From Colocasia esculenta (taxonomy: Eukaryota; Streptophyta; Magnoliopsida; Alismatales; Araceae), in assembly GCA_014218235.1 (NCBI GenBank), contig CM024766.1:69305207-69369206 (forward strand): a DNA stretch of 64,000 nt, given 5' to 3'. The position numbers were made by a program, and so were the translations under genes. Below are positions 1 to 12,120 of this stretch, piece by piece. Position 1 is the first letter of the stretch. Each line of letters begins with the position of its first letter. The notes under the pieces were generated by a model, which worked only from the letters and a program-made list of their open reading frames with translations, did no database searches and was not told where the DNA came from.

Positions 1-2970
1 GAGACAATTGGGTTAAATATAAGAGACCCAAATTAAATAGGGAAATTCGTAACTATATTATCTCTTAATTAAAAAGGGGTCATTAAAGCACTAATATGAC
101 TCATATATATCTAAATAAGAGTCTCTAACCCATCCTAACTCTATTACCCACGAAATTGGACCTCTCCCCATCTTATTAGGTGGATAAATGCAAGAGAATA
201 GGGAGATAAATGTGAAAATTCATAGTTTGAAGGGAAGGGAAGAGTTTTAAGTTATTAGGACTCTTAAGCAACCTAATAGACCTCTAATTAGTGTCAACCA
301 AGCCCCATTTTCATTCTTGGAACTATGGAGAACGAAGGAGGAGGCTGAGAACGAAGAGAGCAAGGAAAGGAGGAGGCTTGGAGCTTGGATTTTCTGATTT
401 TCGCCATCTAAACTAGGGTTTTTCTTACTCTATGAAAAAGGTAGGCAATCTCTCAAGAAACAATCGTAAAATAATTACCCTAGGTAGCCTTCATGTACCT
501 CTTTAAAAGCCCTATGGTTTCGTGGTATTTCGTTCATCAATTTGGGCGAATTTAATTCATGAAGTCCTGCTGTTACCATGACCCGAGATCTTGTGTTTTC
601 TATAATCCACAATGTGTACTTGCTCTCATGTCTTAATAAAATTCTCAGATATATTACATCTCATTATCTTTCAAACGCCCCTGGTCTTGCTTGATTTCGA
701 TCTCCCATGAGGGAGAATTAAATCTTTGAATATCTATCAGATCTGTGCACTCGACCTTTCTTGTTTCCTTTTTAACCTCGTGCACACTTGACATCATTCC
801 ATGATAAAATTATCATAAATGCTACTACATGTTAGCTTTCAAACTCCGCTAGTTTCAGAATTTTTCATCATGTATAAATCTCTAATTAATTCGTTGAACC
901 CTGACTGCGCCTGTTTAGATCACCGAAAAGTAACCTGATCAATGCATGTCTAAACCTTGTCTATTTTCAAATTAATCGTACATGTTGATAGATATACATA
1001 TCTACTTTCGTTTAAAACTATTTTCACGCTTTTTGGATCACCGTGCTATTTTATATGGAATTTAGGACGTCCCTGTATCACAGAGGACTCGACCTGAGAA
1101 AAAGGGGAAAAAAGGCAACCCACCTGTTATCGCGACGTCGCGATCCGCCGCGATATCAGCCGTGTCGCGCCCTGCAGGAATGTCGCGTCAATAACGCGGC
1201 GGCCTGTGACGCCGCGATTCACCCCGGTCCGAGCCAGGCCGGCCAGGACCCCGTGTCGCGCCCGACCGCCCTGTCGCGACTTGAATCACGACGGGTAGGT
1301 CCGTCGCGTTTCAAAGATTTTGGCTAGAACTATTAAATTGTGTACATGCCCTGCTGTTTTGGCTATTTAACCCTTAATTTGCTATGATTAAACCATGTTA
1401 TGATTAATTTGACTTGTTAGATTAATAAAAAATGACATTTGCACGACTTGTCATATCCTCAAGATTTCTTTACACTTACACACACACAACATTATTACAT
1501 GCCATTTGACCTTGATAAATTATGCAATAATGTATTCGGTAAATTAGCTAAATAAATGACTAAATTACCCTATTTTATTTAAATACAATTGTTTCCGTTT
1601 TGACTCGCGCATTTTATCTACCGTTACCGTTTTCCCTCGGCCTTCGAGCACTCGAGGCACGACGGACTTGTTTTTACACACTTTCCCTTGACTTGGACCA
1701 CCTCTCCATTGGGAATACTCTCGACTAGACTAGGGAATCCTTGTCAAGACCTCCGTAAGTCTTCTTGGCTTTGGCGCACGTCCTTAGCCGACGAGCTGGT
1801 TGTACCTTTAAATCCTGTTACACTTTTAGGGATCAGTACGATCCAATCGGCCTTAGTTAGATCTCTCTTATCTTGTGATCATGCCGGACCATCTGGCTCG
1901 TGTACGCGGCACAGCTAATGGGCGGATGTGACTTCTACCAGACTGCCGGTACCCGACCTGGTGCCGTGCAACCGTTACTATCGCGTGTTTCTCGTCTTTT
2001 TACGGAAATGTCCTTATCTCATCTGTTCACGTTCTCTCTACACTCTCGTCTAGTTCATCTACTACTCTCATCTATTCTTGGTACTCTCTTGGCCATTTTG
2101 TGATTGTCTAAGATAACAAACATGACTATGCTAGGCAACATAATAAGGGCCCTATCTGGTCCTTGGGAGGAGCACCTGAAGGGCTATAACTCGCGGGGGT
2201 CTAATGATCAGGTGATGGCATACACCAAACGCATGACTATCAAGATTTAATCTAAGACAATTCACAAACATTCCTGTACATGATACTAGACTTGTGGTTG
2301 ATAAAATGATCGACCAAACACATGTTACTTGCTATCGCGACTAGTGCACCGTTGTGCAACCATACACGCTATCTCGTTACACGCTATCTCGTTACACACT
2401 ATCTCGTTACACAGCCAGTTCTTTATCATCCTAGTTTTGTAATAATCTTTTGAAATGTATTACCGTTCACTTGTTATCTTGTACTATTACTCTCTTGACT
2501 ATACTTGATCGTTCTCTCTAGTTCACATACTTTACAAGACATTAATCACTTAAAGCATGCTTGTTTACACGAGATATTAAGTCCTACTGAGCGTTATCGC
2601 TCACCCTTCGTTATTTGTCATTGTGTTTTCAGGTAAGTAGGATGATGACCTTACACACAACAATGGGATTGGACTGGAGTGATGAGCGTCCTGGAGTCAT
2701 AGCGATGGATTGTCCCTAGTACCCTAGAGTTAGTTTAGTTAATTGCTTAGTTATCATTTCCAAATGTAATGAAGTCATTGAGCCCTATGTTTTGGCTCTG
2801 AATTAGTGGTTGTAATAGTTTAGATAAATTATCAATAAAATGATGAGTTTATTACAATTATTGTTCATTAGTTGCTCTGATATTTGCGAATGTATGCGCA
2901 ATTTACATTACCATACTCGTTGTTCATGCCTCCCCGATTTATTCCGCTGCTAAATTGGTGGGGCATGACA
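1..2970 (+). mobile_element. LTR B: Tekay-like Gypsy LTR, 5' end outside the window
   Basis: Sequence related over its length to the solo LTR at 24381-27322. Shared blocks include the leader near position 60-100 (matching about 24597-24640), the clustered TCGCG motifs at 1128-1308, the 'AAGGGCCC..TCTGGTCC' block near 2146 (compare 26567) and the terminal GGGGCATGACA at 2960-2970 (compare GGGGCGTGACA). It ends exactly where the 5' LTR remnant of element A begins, so it inserted into that LTR; GCTTG at 2971-2975 is the expected right-hand target duplication, but the left one lies outside the window. Roughly the first 160 bases are missing. Whether it is a solo LTR or the 3' LTR of a whole element cannot be told. 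A 16-base unit (CACGCTATCTCGTTA) is repeated three times near 2366-2413. Confidence 0.8.
441..2632 (+). other. Putative leader intron inside LTR B
   Basis: Donor-like AAAAAG|GTAGGC at 441 and acceptor-like TTGTGTTTTCAG|GTAAG ending at 2632. The acceptor block matches those of the solo LTR and LTR A in position and sequence. No ORF lies inside. Inference only; transcript data would settle it. Confidence 0.4.
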
Positions 2971-3249
2971 GCTTGAGTGTTAGATTCATGTAGTAGGAAG
3001 TGAGGAATAAAAGTGTAATTTCCCTTTATTTGAATCTTAGTCCTGTACTAGTTTCCGTACAATAAGTTGAGATTTGAATACAATTTTTATTGAGTTCAAC
3101 ATTTGGGCCCTATTATGATGTTGTGTTGATACACATTTAGTGCGTGCTAGCTAGAGGCTTATTTGCCGACTGTTCATGTCTCGGGTTATCGTCTCGAATT
3201 ATTTCCGAATTATTATTAATATCCACTGCGTAATTCTCGGGACGTGACA
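2971..3249 (+). repeat. 3' end of the 5' LTR of element A
   Basis: Near-identical to 8331-8610 (about a dozen mismatches), ending GGGACGTGACA immediately before the PBS. The rest of this LTR is displaced upstream of the window by LTR B. Confidence 0.9.
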
Positions 3250-3255
3250 GTTTAG

Positions 3256-3267
3256 TGGTATCAGAGC
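3256..3267 (+). promoter_or_regulatory. Primer-binding site of element A (initiator tRNA-Met type)
   Basis: TGGTATCAGAGC, the usual plant Gypsy/Copia PBS complementary to the 3' end of initiator tRNA-Met, six bases after the LTR end. Confidence 0.9.
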
Positions 3268-3488
3268 CTAGGAATACCAAATAGGATATATCTCTCAGGA
3301 ATAGGAGATACCTATGGAACCTAGGTCATGGAAATTAAATACAGTACCTAGTGAGAATGGGTAGAGACTGGGAATATGTTAGTAAGAATTAAACACTTCT
3401 ACCCATTGACTCTGATAATGTATCTAGAGACATTAATTGGTTTCCATCCTTACCTTTGGAACCCTCATAACTCTTGCACCCGACTACA

Positions 3489-4466
3489 ATGGCTCACAAT
3501 CAGTGGCGAGCTATGCAAGAAACCATGGCTGGATTGACTCAGGCTTTACAAAATGTGGTTTAGGCTGGAAATCAGGCTGCTGCTGCTGCTAGGAATGGAG
3601 TGGGTGATTTACACCGCAACTTTAGGAGTTTGAACCCCCATCGCTTCTCTGGATCCCCTGATCCAGACGAGGCAGAAAACTGGTAGGAGGAGATAGAAAG
3701 GATCTTCCAAGTCATGCAATGCACGAACAGGGAGAAGGTAGTACTGGCCACTTTTCAATTCACTAAGGATGCCCGAGCATGGTGGAAGGCCACATCGGCC
3801 CACCTACCTAATGTTGGCGAACTGGAGTGGGTTGGATTCCTGGAGATATTCCGGGGAAAATATTTCTCTGAAAGAGTGAAGGGGAAGAAATCGGTGGAAT
3901 TTGCCGCACTAAAACAGAAAGGGATGTCCGTGGCTGAGTATGAGGCTCAATTCGCACGTCTGGCTGTGTATACCCCACATCTGGTGGGAACGGAAAGATT
4001 AAAGGCTAACCGTTTCATGGATGGGCTCAGGCCCATGTTCATTGAAAAGCTCGGACCACACAACATCCAAACCTACACTGAGATGGTCCAAAGAGCTCAA
4101 CTAGTAGAGGACACTATGGCTAAGGTGGAAGGCATAAAGGGGAAAGACATCTCAAAGTCGACCTCCATAAAAAGAGGATCAGTCGATACAACTGGAACTT
4201 TCCACAACAACAACAATAACAACCACTACAACAACAACAAAAGGCCAACCACTGGGAAGGGTTATGGCATGGAGAAAAAGATCAAAGTAGAAGAAACAAT
4301 GATGGCGGAATATTGTAACTTTTGCAACAAGCCTGGGCACCAAGTGGACAAGTGCTGGAAGAAGGCCGGGGCTTGCCTGCGATGTGGGAGTCATGAACAT
4401 CGTATACCGAACTGTCCTATGCTAAAAGACCAAGTTGGAAGGAATCAAGGAGTGGTAAAGTGTTAA
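3489..4466 (+). pseudogene. gag: gag of element A (two in-frame stops)
   Basis: Structural capsid/nucleocapsid protein of a Gypsy element. The chosen ATG at 3489 begins MAHNQWRAMQ and is in frame with everything downstream to the TAA at 4464-4466. Two in-frame TAG codons (3561-3563 and 3684-3686) break the N-terminal part; from 3714 the frame is open for 250 codons. The capsid domain (IERIF...ARAWWKAT...EYEAQFARLAVY) is followed by a poly-Asn stretch near codons 237-251 and two CX2CX4HX4C zinc knuckles (YCNFCNKPGHQVDKC and CLRCGSHEHRIPNC). The gag domain is continuous, unlike that of element D, which is interrupted by two intron-like segments. No pol follows, so Gag would be the only product. 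At least the first stop is one C-to-T step from a glutamine codon. Confidence 0.85.
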
Positions 4467-4841
4467 GGACGCATGAATGCAATAACGCAAGCGGAGCTCC
4501 CGGAAGGAGGTATGATTGTTAAACCCCTAGACTGATCTTATGATGTTTTTCTTATTAGTACATATCTAAGTGGGGGAGGTCATTAAGGAGAAATTAGAAA
4601 GGGATAATCTAGTAATTATACCATAGTTCCTTTGGTGAAGTAAGATAGAGTTATAACAACTATGGAAGGAAAACAGGAGTGGAAGGAACCAAATGAATAG
4701 TACGGGTGGCCATAGGTGTAGATGTTGGACTAACCTCCACGATGTTGAAACAAGTTAGAAGAATTAAATCCGAAACGACCTCAAGGGTCATAACTATCAA
4801 AAGACAATTAATGATTATGAATTTAGGGACCAAATTCTCTT
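4467..4841 (+). other. Spacer between gag and polypurine tract
   Basis: About 375 bases with no recognisable coding sequence. This is where a full-length Tekay element would carry several kilobases of pol; nothing of protease, RT or integrase could be read. Confidence 0.6.
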
Positions 4842-4854
4842 AAGTGGGAGAGGG
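4842..4854 (+). promoter_or_regulatory. Polypurine tract of element A
   Basis: AAGTGGGAGAGGG directly before the TG of the 3' LTR, the plus-strand primer site for reverse transcription. Confidence 0.85.
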
Positions 4855-7800
4855 TGTAGCACCCCGAAAATTTTCATTACATAAAAATTTGAATAAATGA
4901 AAATAAATAATTTCCATAATATTAGAGTATTTAAAACATACGTATCATTATCGTATGTGCTAAAACACATCGAAAAATTTCATAAAAATTATAAATCAAC
5001 CCCAAAAATTATTACTAAATGTTTCACAAATATATTTGTGCCAAGAAAAATCGGATTAGCCAAGTTTAAAGTGTTTCGCGACTCATTATCGTAATTCATG
5101 AATAAGTCGGAAAATAATTATCACATGTACTTGGATGAGTCAGAAAATTAAATAAAAATCATTTATGAACTTCACATAATATCGTATAATGACCCATAAA
5201 GAGATTTGGGTCAATAAAAATCATTTGGGCTAGGTTTAAGAGTTATTGTGACCGATTATCCAAATTAGGAAACAAGTCGGAAAACTGTTAACACGAAAAT
5301 ACGACATAATAAAAAATTAAATAAAAGTGTTGGAAAGACTTCCAGCATTATATATTAATGACCCAATATCATAATTGGGCCAATGGACAACATTTGGACC
5401 AAAAATCAAATAAAGCTAGAAAATGCATGGAAATTCGTAACTCTAAATAGGCTGAAATTAGAAAGAGGCAATTTGAGTTTAATTGGGATAGAAACATGCA
5501 TTCTGGGCAACCTAAATTCGTGCTTAACTAGGGTGGGAGGTTTCCTAAAGCCTCACACACTCTAATGGAGGAAGAAATCCTCAAATTAGGAAACTAACAA
5601 GCCAAAACCGCAACTATTCTTTCCTAGTCACAATAGGACTCCTAAACACCATGGTAGATTAAATACTCTCCACCAAACCCTTGGGGATGAGTTTACATCT
5701 TATTGGAGTCGTGTGGAGGAGTTCTTGGCAGCTGGGGGAGCAAGAGATCCCCACACCAAGCCGTTCTTCTTCCCCTTCTCATCTGCTGTGACCTGCACAA
5801 ACCATCCACTTGAAGTCGACCAAAGGTGAGTCAAACCATAACCAAATCTTGCAAGGCCTATACCCCTGGAAATAGGGTCAAGTCTACATTCTAACCCAAG
5901 TGGAATGCCCAAATTCCATGCAGTATACACGGAGTATTAAGCGTTTTCCTCCACGTGGTCTGACCACGGGTTTTCGAGAAAAATGGGACTTCTTGAACCC
6001 AGAAGGTAGGTTTTATCGGGCCAAACCTTAACATATCCTATACCAATGTGTAGAGAATCAAGTTAACTTTCGTTTCCCACTAGTTTCATCGAATTTCAAC
6101 GAGTAGATTTTGAATTATAAGCGTTTTCCCAAAGTCGCGCACTCTTAGGGCTTTTCCCATTCTTTATATGTTGCACATAATTCAAGACCGAATTAGAGCA
6201 AACCCACAACATGAAAGTTTTTCTACAGTTGTCTTTGTCTGTCATATGTTGAACATTTTGTCTAAATGTCAATAGTTAGAGAGTTATAAGTGTGGTAAGA
6301 GGGTCGTTGTATGAAACTACGTTTTCAGGTTGCACTTGGCTTTTACGTTTATGTTTGACTTGAGTAAAGCCTATCGAAACCATCCTTGTTTTCTAATTCC
6401 GATTTACTAGAAGCACCCTTGCATGTCTAGGTTGGTTTAAAACTATTTTCTTAATTTTTCATGTACTGTACAATTTGTTCTCTATTTTTGAAGCACCCTA
6501 TGTCAATATAAGGTAGTCCTGGACCGCAATCCAAGAACATGTCTTTCTCTGTCGGATTCAGGCACAGACCCTGTGAACGCGATGGCTCCATAGGCCACGT
6601 TCTGAGGTCTTGTCATGACAACAAACCTGTCACGTTCTGAATGCGACGAGCGCACTGTGGCTATCTCTCTGCATGTTCTGACCCGCTTGTCGCGTTCTGC
6701 ACATACCCTTGTCTCCTTCTTCATATGAACTCGTCGCGAACTGCCTACCTGATCAGACAAGCCTGTCGCGATCCTTACAAGGCACTGTCACATTCTGATC
6801 TGACCCCGTCGCGATCCTTACAAGGGTCCTTCGAGACCTCAGGATTTTTCATGAAACCACACCTATTTCTTTTACAAAACTTACTGCTATACTTGAGGTC
6901 TGTTTAAATATGATATTTAGCGTGTAATTCATATGTCTTAGGTCTGATCATTGCAGATGGGTTATTTAATGGCCTAAAAGTGATTAACCCATTTAAAAAG
7001 TCATAATTACATGAATATTATTCTAATTGCTTTCTTAATGATATGATCATTCATGAAACTTGTGATTTACTCTTGTTACCGTTCTAGCTTGATTTAAATG
7101 ATAATTATTATCTTAAAATCTTATAAACCCATGTGTAGTTAAATGCATTGTCCATTGCATGCCATCATGTTAAGTGTTTTCCGCGAGTTTGAGACCGTGA
7201 ATTGAGACGCGTACATCACTACACACTTGCACATCTAGGCAGCCCTTTCTTGGGAAATTGGAAACTCTCTACCGGTCATTCCGAATCGGTAGACTAGCGA
7301 CCTTTTCTCCAAGGCCTCCGTAAATCTCCTCTGACCATGGATTCCCACATGGCCGACAAGTTGGTTGTACCATTGAAGTTCCCTTGAGATAGCGTGCACT
7401 TCCTTTCTCTTCTTGTTCTCGTAAGTGTGATTTACAATCTAGAGTACTAAAGCCATTAATGTAAAGATTTAAATAAAGTATAAATCGTGCTGTTATGCTG
7501 CCAAATTTATCTCTTGACCATTGTTATCATGAAATCATGTTCAATTACTTATTACTTGTTCCCATCATCATCATGAACATGACATTACACATGCTTACTT
7601 ATTGAAACTCTCATTGGCTATTATTAATGACTGTGGGTATCTACATTTAAAATTTTACATGAGATGCTGACCGGGCACGACGAGTGTCTAATGGCTCCAG
7701 TCTAGCCCCATTGATGGAGAGTCATAAATATACTGTTAACCATGGGGTATAATGATTACTGGCGTTGCATCTGCGTTGGGAGTCTTGCTTGCTTGTTGAA

Positions 7801-8610
7801 TGATAGATACAATAACCACATACACGTGTCCTGGTGTACATTCTTGATGGATCTTTTCTTGGTGTACATTAGTGTCTACGTGCTTGATTAGTGTTACATT
7901 AGCGTGCTCATACATTCTTGCTTGCTTGCTTGCTTGCGTGATATGGTCATCCTGCATTTATTGCAAATAGTGATATCTTGCGTTCTTGACATCAAGTGAA
8001 ATCTTGCGTGCTTGTACAAAGTGATCTGTTGCTAGTTCTATCTTGTCATCTTGTTCTATCATAATCACTCTCTCTAGTTTGTTTCATGTATCATATTTTA
8101 ACAAGTTTTATTCATACTTGCATATCATTCATCGTGCTTACCTAGTTCTAAATTGCTAATCACTTATATCATTGCATACACATTGAGATATAAATCCTAC
8201 TGGGCTAGTTTTCTCATCCCCTACTTTTACCCAATCTAGGTGACTATGAAGTTCAAGAGGAAGATCAAGTCGAGGATGAGAATGCGTCTGAGTGATGAGT
8301 GTTCCAACTATGAGTCTAGTAATAGTAGTTTGCTTGAGTGTTAGATTAATGTAGTAGGAAGTGAGGAATAAAAGTGTAATTTCCCTTTATTTGAGTCTTA
8401 GTCCTGTACTAGTTTCCATACAATAAGTTGAGAATTGAATACAATTTTTATTGAGTTCAACATTTGGGCCCTATTATGATGTTGTGTTGATACACATTTA
8501 GTGAGTGCTAGCTAGAGGCTTATTTGCCGACTGTTTACGTCTCGGGTTATCGTCTCGAATTATTTTCAAATTATTATTAATATCCGTTGCGTAATTCTCG
8601 GGACGTGACA
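4855..8610 (+). repeat. 3' LTR of element A (3756 bp)
   Basis: Begins TGTAGCACCCCGAAAATTTTC after the polypurine tract and ends GGGACGTGACA. It contains a TCGCG/TCACG-rich stretch (about 6600-6815), a (CTTG)n microsatellite near 7916-7936, a strong donor-like AAAG|GTGAGT at 5826 and an acceptor-like CCAATCTAG|GTGAC at 8239. The block CTCCGTAAATCTCCTCTGACCATGG near 7317 recurs in the solo LTR near 26152, so the two families are related. ORFs inside are short and not convincing. Confidence 0.88.
5826..8239 (+). other. Putative leader intron inside LTR A
   Basis: AAAG|GTGAGT matches the plant 5' splice consensus, and a pyrimidine-rich TACTTTTACCCAATCTAG ends at 8239 within the same conserved block (TCCTACTGGGC...CTCA) that precedes the acceptor-like sites of LTR B and the solo LTR. 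Inference from sequence pattern alone. Confidence 0.42.
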
Positions 8611-9733
8611 TTAACGACACACGATGTTGCTGCCAACTCAAGATCTTGATGGCAGCAAGCTTGCCGTCAAGTTCCTATCTGCAGACAGTGCAGACTGAAC
8701 GCAAATACAAAGGGAATTTGGGGTTCCAGGACATGAGGAAAAATCCATATAAATGCCTAGGACCTAAAGAACATGTGTAGGGACGAAAACCTTCGATTAC
8801 TTGCCTGTGAAAAATTCTTCAATGGTTTAATTAGGTAGAAGAAGCTCTCTTCGGCCAAGCAAAGAAGCTGCACAATCCCCTCCCGAATCCGGTCTTTGAG
8901 TTGATGCAGATCAATCACCGGAGTCGAGGAAGATTCCACAATGCAAGGTGCCCCTTTCAGTCGATGAAGATCGCCAAAAGACGCACAGAATCTCCAGATC
9001 AAACTCGCCAAAGTTCTGGTTTTCTCACCTGAAACCCTAGGTTTTCTCCTTAAGCAAAAAGACCTAATCTGAGCGAAAACTATAGGTTTTATAAGGCTAA
9101 TAGGTTGGGGTACGTGTTAGATTAGGTTTCCTACCGTTAGAGCTAGGTTTCCTAATCCAGAACCGCAAGAAACGCAGCCATTTCCCGATCTGAAATCGCA
9201 ACATTACTGGAAAATAAACGTCCACACTGCTGCCGTTAATAAGAAGTCGACGTCCATTGATTTGGACGTCAATATGAAGTCAACGGCACACTGGTTGCCG
9301 TCAACCTAATGTTAACGTCACACTTGTTGCCGTCGACTCACTCTTAACGTCTAGATATGTTGACGTTAAGTAGAATTTCGGCAGAAACACAGAAAAATTA
9401 ATAAACATATATACACCATATAAATACATACAATATGCACTGCATTACTTAGATATAATATACACAATTAAATAAATATAATATGCACAGAAATAAACTC
9501 ATATATACATATAAGATGTATGGTAATAATTACATACTATATGAACAACATTATTTAAATACAATATGCATAGAATTTAAATAAGTACAATATATACAGA
9601 ATTAGCTAAGTATTTATATTCACAGAAATAAGTACATATATATATATACATACATATGCACATAAGTAATTAAATACTTATATTATGCACAAAGATAAAC
9701 AAACATAGTGTGACAAAATTCGAGGGTCTCACA
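8611..9733 (-). mobile_element. LTR H: truncated minus-strand LTR related to element D
   Basis: Read on the minus strand it starts TGTGAGACCCTCGAATTTT at 9733 (compare TGTAAGGCCCTTGATTTTT of D). It then follows the same order as the D LTR: AT-rich stretch with (TA)n, GTTGACGT/GACGGCA motifs, TTATAAAA box near 9090, 'AACCCTAGG' leader, and the AGGCAAGTAA donor-like site near 8800. The element D LTR has each of these. It is cut at 8610/8611 by the insertion of element A; the rest is not visible in the window. No coding sequence. Confidence 0.7.
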
Positions 9734-10870
9734 TAGATGAAATAAAATTGGTGAAAGGGACAAGCCAAGGTCTGAACGACAATAGAAAAACATGCAAACC
9801 ATGGGACAAAGTTAAGTTAGAACCTAAAGATTTACCTAATACTTTGGTAAGAGGTTAGACTACCCATAAGTAAGCTACAAGGTATTAGCTCCATTTTACT
9901 TTGGCAGAAGAATTAGGTAACCCTTTGATAATCCCAGATAACTTACTTGGGCTTTCATACCAAGGTAAGTTACCAGAGGTTAATAGCCTTTGAGCCCTTG
10001 ATAACTAAAAGTTATCAAAGTGGTTTTCACTCTATCTGGGCTGATAAATGTCTTTTACTTGGGTTAATAGGTTACCAAAGAAGTCTAACTCAAAAATCAA
10101 CTCATTTTACTTTGAAAAAAAGGCCTGAGTAAATAACACCTCTTCCTCGAACCTAATTATCTTCATAAAAATTAAAAAATTTACATATTTCACGAGATAG
10201 ATATTGAAATATGTATAAAATATTGTAGAATATGTAAAAATAAAAATAAAAATACCTACTCATAGATAACTATCTTGCCCACCCCTAAGAAATGGGTTAA
10301 ACTTACCTATGGGTAAGGAGGGTAAATCTCTTGGTTAGTCAATGCACCCTATCCAAACTCATTAGCTACTAACCCAAAAATTATTCTTTTACCCACTCCT
10401 AATCATACTACCAAAGCTGCCGGAACCTCTCAAAGGAGATGATGTCACCAAAGGTGTTTATTCTTTGAAGCACAGCGCATGCCAATTTGTCGTTTCAGCA
10501 CTTAAATTAGAGTTTTGAGTCAAGGCAAAGTACAACTATAGTCATATGGACGTATCTAGGGATAATTTAACAATTCATAAAAATCAGAGTACATGCGTAT
10601 AAATATGACAACTTATTGCAAATATATGTGCAAAAAAATTAAAAAATGAGGAAAAAAAATCTCCTCGCTCTTTAACATCTTTTTACATTATGAGAACATT
10701 TTTTTAAAAATAAACATACTTATCCACCTCAGACACATGTGTGTTGGTGAAGGGTTTCAGAAAACCTCATCTATATTATTTGAGGCGGATAATATCTACT
10801 TATTCTAGAGCTGCAAAATATATTTTTCCAGAGCAAAATACAAAAGTTTAGCAGAATACAACTTTTCAGG
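9734..10870. other. AT-rich intergenic stretch, no gene seen
   Basis: No supported coding sequence. Several TTACC/GGTAA-rich repeats occur between 9840 and 10416, bounded by CTTTGGTA and TACCAAAG, but without a convincing target duplication. Confidence 0.5.
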
Positions 10871-11142
10871 GTTCCCAAATTAAATATTTTACTAAGTTTT
10901 TAAATGGGACAAACGAAGTGGTGAACTACGCCATAGTGCGGACGGACCGAGATTCTGTACCGCAACAAATTTGACGGTCCACGCGCCAGAAACCGGGTTG
11001 GGCGACTCCAGTAGTGTGCCGTGAATGGCCGCATCCCCTTTTTGGTGCCACTCCGCGACGTTTCCTCCGCACCTCACTCGCACTGCCACGACCCCCTTCC
11101 GCCGTTGAGCCTGCCTTCGTCCCCAAGCAAGCAATATAGCGG

Positions 11143-11150
11143 TATATATT
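11143..11150 (+). promoter_or_regulatory. TATA box of the GST gene
   Basis: TATATATT about 125 bases before the chosen ATG, leaving a plausible 5' UTR of roughly 90 bases. No other TATA-like site lies in the GC-rich 10930-11130 stretch. Confidence 0.55.
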
Positions 11151-11267
11151 TCAATCTACACTGTGAATAGCAGGCCATGCGGACTTTGCGAGGCCACATC
11201 AACAACCCAGAGCAGAGACGCACATAGCCCCGAGCAGAAGATTGCTAGCGGCAGAAGGGCGGGGGAA

Positions 11268-12080
11268 ATGGCGGGCGCCGAGAACGTGAGGGTGCTGGGG
11301 GCGTGGCCGAGCCCCTACGCGATGCGGCCGCGGATCGCGCTCAACCTGAAGAAGGTGGAGTACGAGTTCGTGGTGGAGACGATGAACCCCAAGAGCGAGC
11401 TGCTGCTCAAGTCCAACCCCGTCTACAAGAAGATCCCCGTCCTCATCCACAACGGCGAACCCGTCTGCGAGTCCCTCGTCATCGTCCAGTACATTGATGA
11501 GGTCTGGTCCTCCGGCCAACCCATCCTCCCCGCCGGCCCCTACGACCGCGCCCTCGCCCGCTTCTGGGCCGCCTACATCGACGACAAGGTCTGTGGTGGC
11601 CTCACTTTATCAAACTAGTACTACTCCTGCCTGCCTGTTTGTCTGTTTTTACCCTATCCTTGTTCTGATCGAGATCTGGTCTCGGGATCACTGCAGTGGT
11701 TCCCGGCGCTGATGGGGATCGCGAAGGCGCAGACGGACGAGGACCGGGCGTCGTCGACGGAGCAGATGCTGGCGGGGCTGCCGCTGCTGGATGAGGCCTT
11801 CGCGACCTGCAGCAAGGGGAAGCCCTTCTTCGGCGGGGACGCCGTGGGGTACCTGGACATCGCCTTGGGTTGCCACCTGGGTTGGTTGCGGGTCATCGAG
11901 CACATGTACGAGATGCAGATCCTGGACGAGGCGAAGAGTACTCGGCATCTAGCCGCCTGGGCCGACCGCTTCTGCGCCGACGAGGTGGTGAAGGAGGTGA
12001 TGCCGGAGACGGAGAAGCTGGTGGAGTGCGCCAAGGTACTGCAGGCGCGGTGGAAAACCGCCCCCGCCCGGGGCAAGTAG
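11268..12080 (+). CDS. GSTU: Tau-class glutathione S-transferase (two exons)
   Basis: Cytosolic enzyme that conjugates glutathione to electrophilic herbicides, stress metabolites and lipid peroxidation products. Exon 1 is 11268-11588, the intron 11589-11696 (GT...CTGCAG), exon 2 11697-12080; the spliced product is 234 residues, normal for the class. The N-terminal thioredoxin-like domain (about 7-83) carries the tau catalytic Ser15 in WPSPYAMR and the glutathione-binding KIPVLIHNG and ES (68-69) of PVCESLVIVQYIDE. The C-terminal helical domain includes PFFGGDAVGYLDIALG. The single intron after residue 107 is at the usual tau GST position. I chose ATG 11268 because the 35 codons from the in-frame ATG at 11163 are unlike GSTs and lie in the likely 5' UTR. 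It resembles the GSTU17-type subgroup. No defect is seen; it is the only clearly intact host gene here. Confidence 0.93.
11589..11696 (+). other. Intron of the GST gene
   Basis: 108 bases, AAG|GTCTGT donor and CACTGCAG|TGG acceptor, phase 0; its removal joins the two halves of the GST fold in one frame. Confidence 0.9.
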
Positions 12081-12114
12081 CTAGAGAGACAAAGAAGATG
12101 GGAAAAGCGAACGA

Positions 12115-12120
12115 AATAAA
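12115..12120 (+). terminator. Poly(A) signal candidate of the GST gene
   Basis: AATAAA 35 bases after the stop codon; a second AATAAA occurs near 12308. Confidence 0.5.

Larger units (their letters stand above)
2971..8610 (+). mobile_element. Element A: gag-only Tekay-like LTR retrotransposon (TR-GAG type)
   Basis: The 3' LTR (4855-8610) starts TGTAGCACCCC and ends GGGACGTGACA; the last 279 bases of the 5' LTR (2971-3249) match its end with about a dozen differences. Between the LTRs lie a PBS, gag and a polypurine tract in only about 1.6 kb. No protease, RT, RNase H or integrase reading was found there, so the element is non-autonomous. It would need polymerase supplied by a related full-length Tekay element. 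Its 5' LTR is interrupted by LTR B. The right flank (8611 on) is the older minus-strand LTR H, so A inserted into H. Confidence 0.82.

Noticed and set aside
1043..1327. 94-codon ORF in LTR B
   Set aside because: It spans the TCGCG cluster of the LTR, is Arg-rich by composition and is not preserved in the related solo LTR.
4179..4400. Minus-strand ORF with poly-Val
   Set aside because: Shadow of the Asn-rich and zinc-knuckle part of gag of element A.
9842..10416. Possible MITE bounded by CTTTGGTA and TACCAAAG
   Set aside because: Only 8 bp of perfect inversion and no matching target duplication (CCTAATA against CTGCCGG).
11163..11267. Upstream ATG extending the GST by 35 residues
   Set aside because: The extension has no counterpart in tau GSTs, which start just before the thioredoxin fold, and it lies close to the predicted transcription start.
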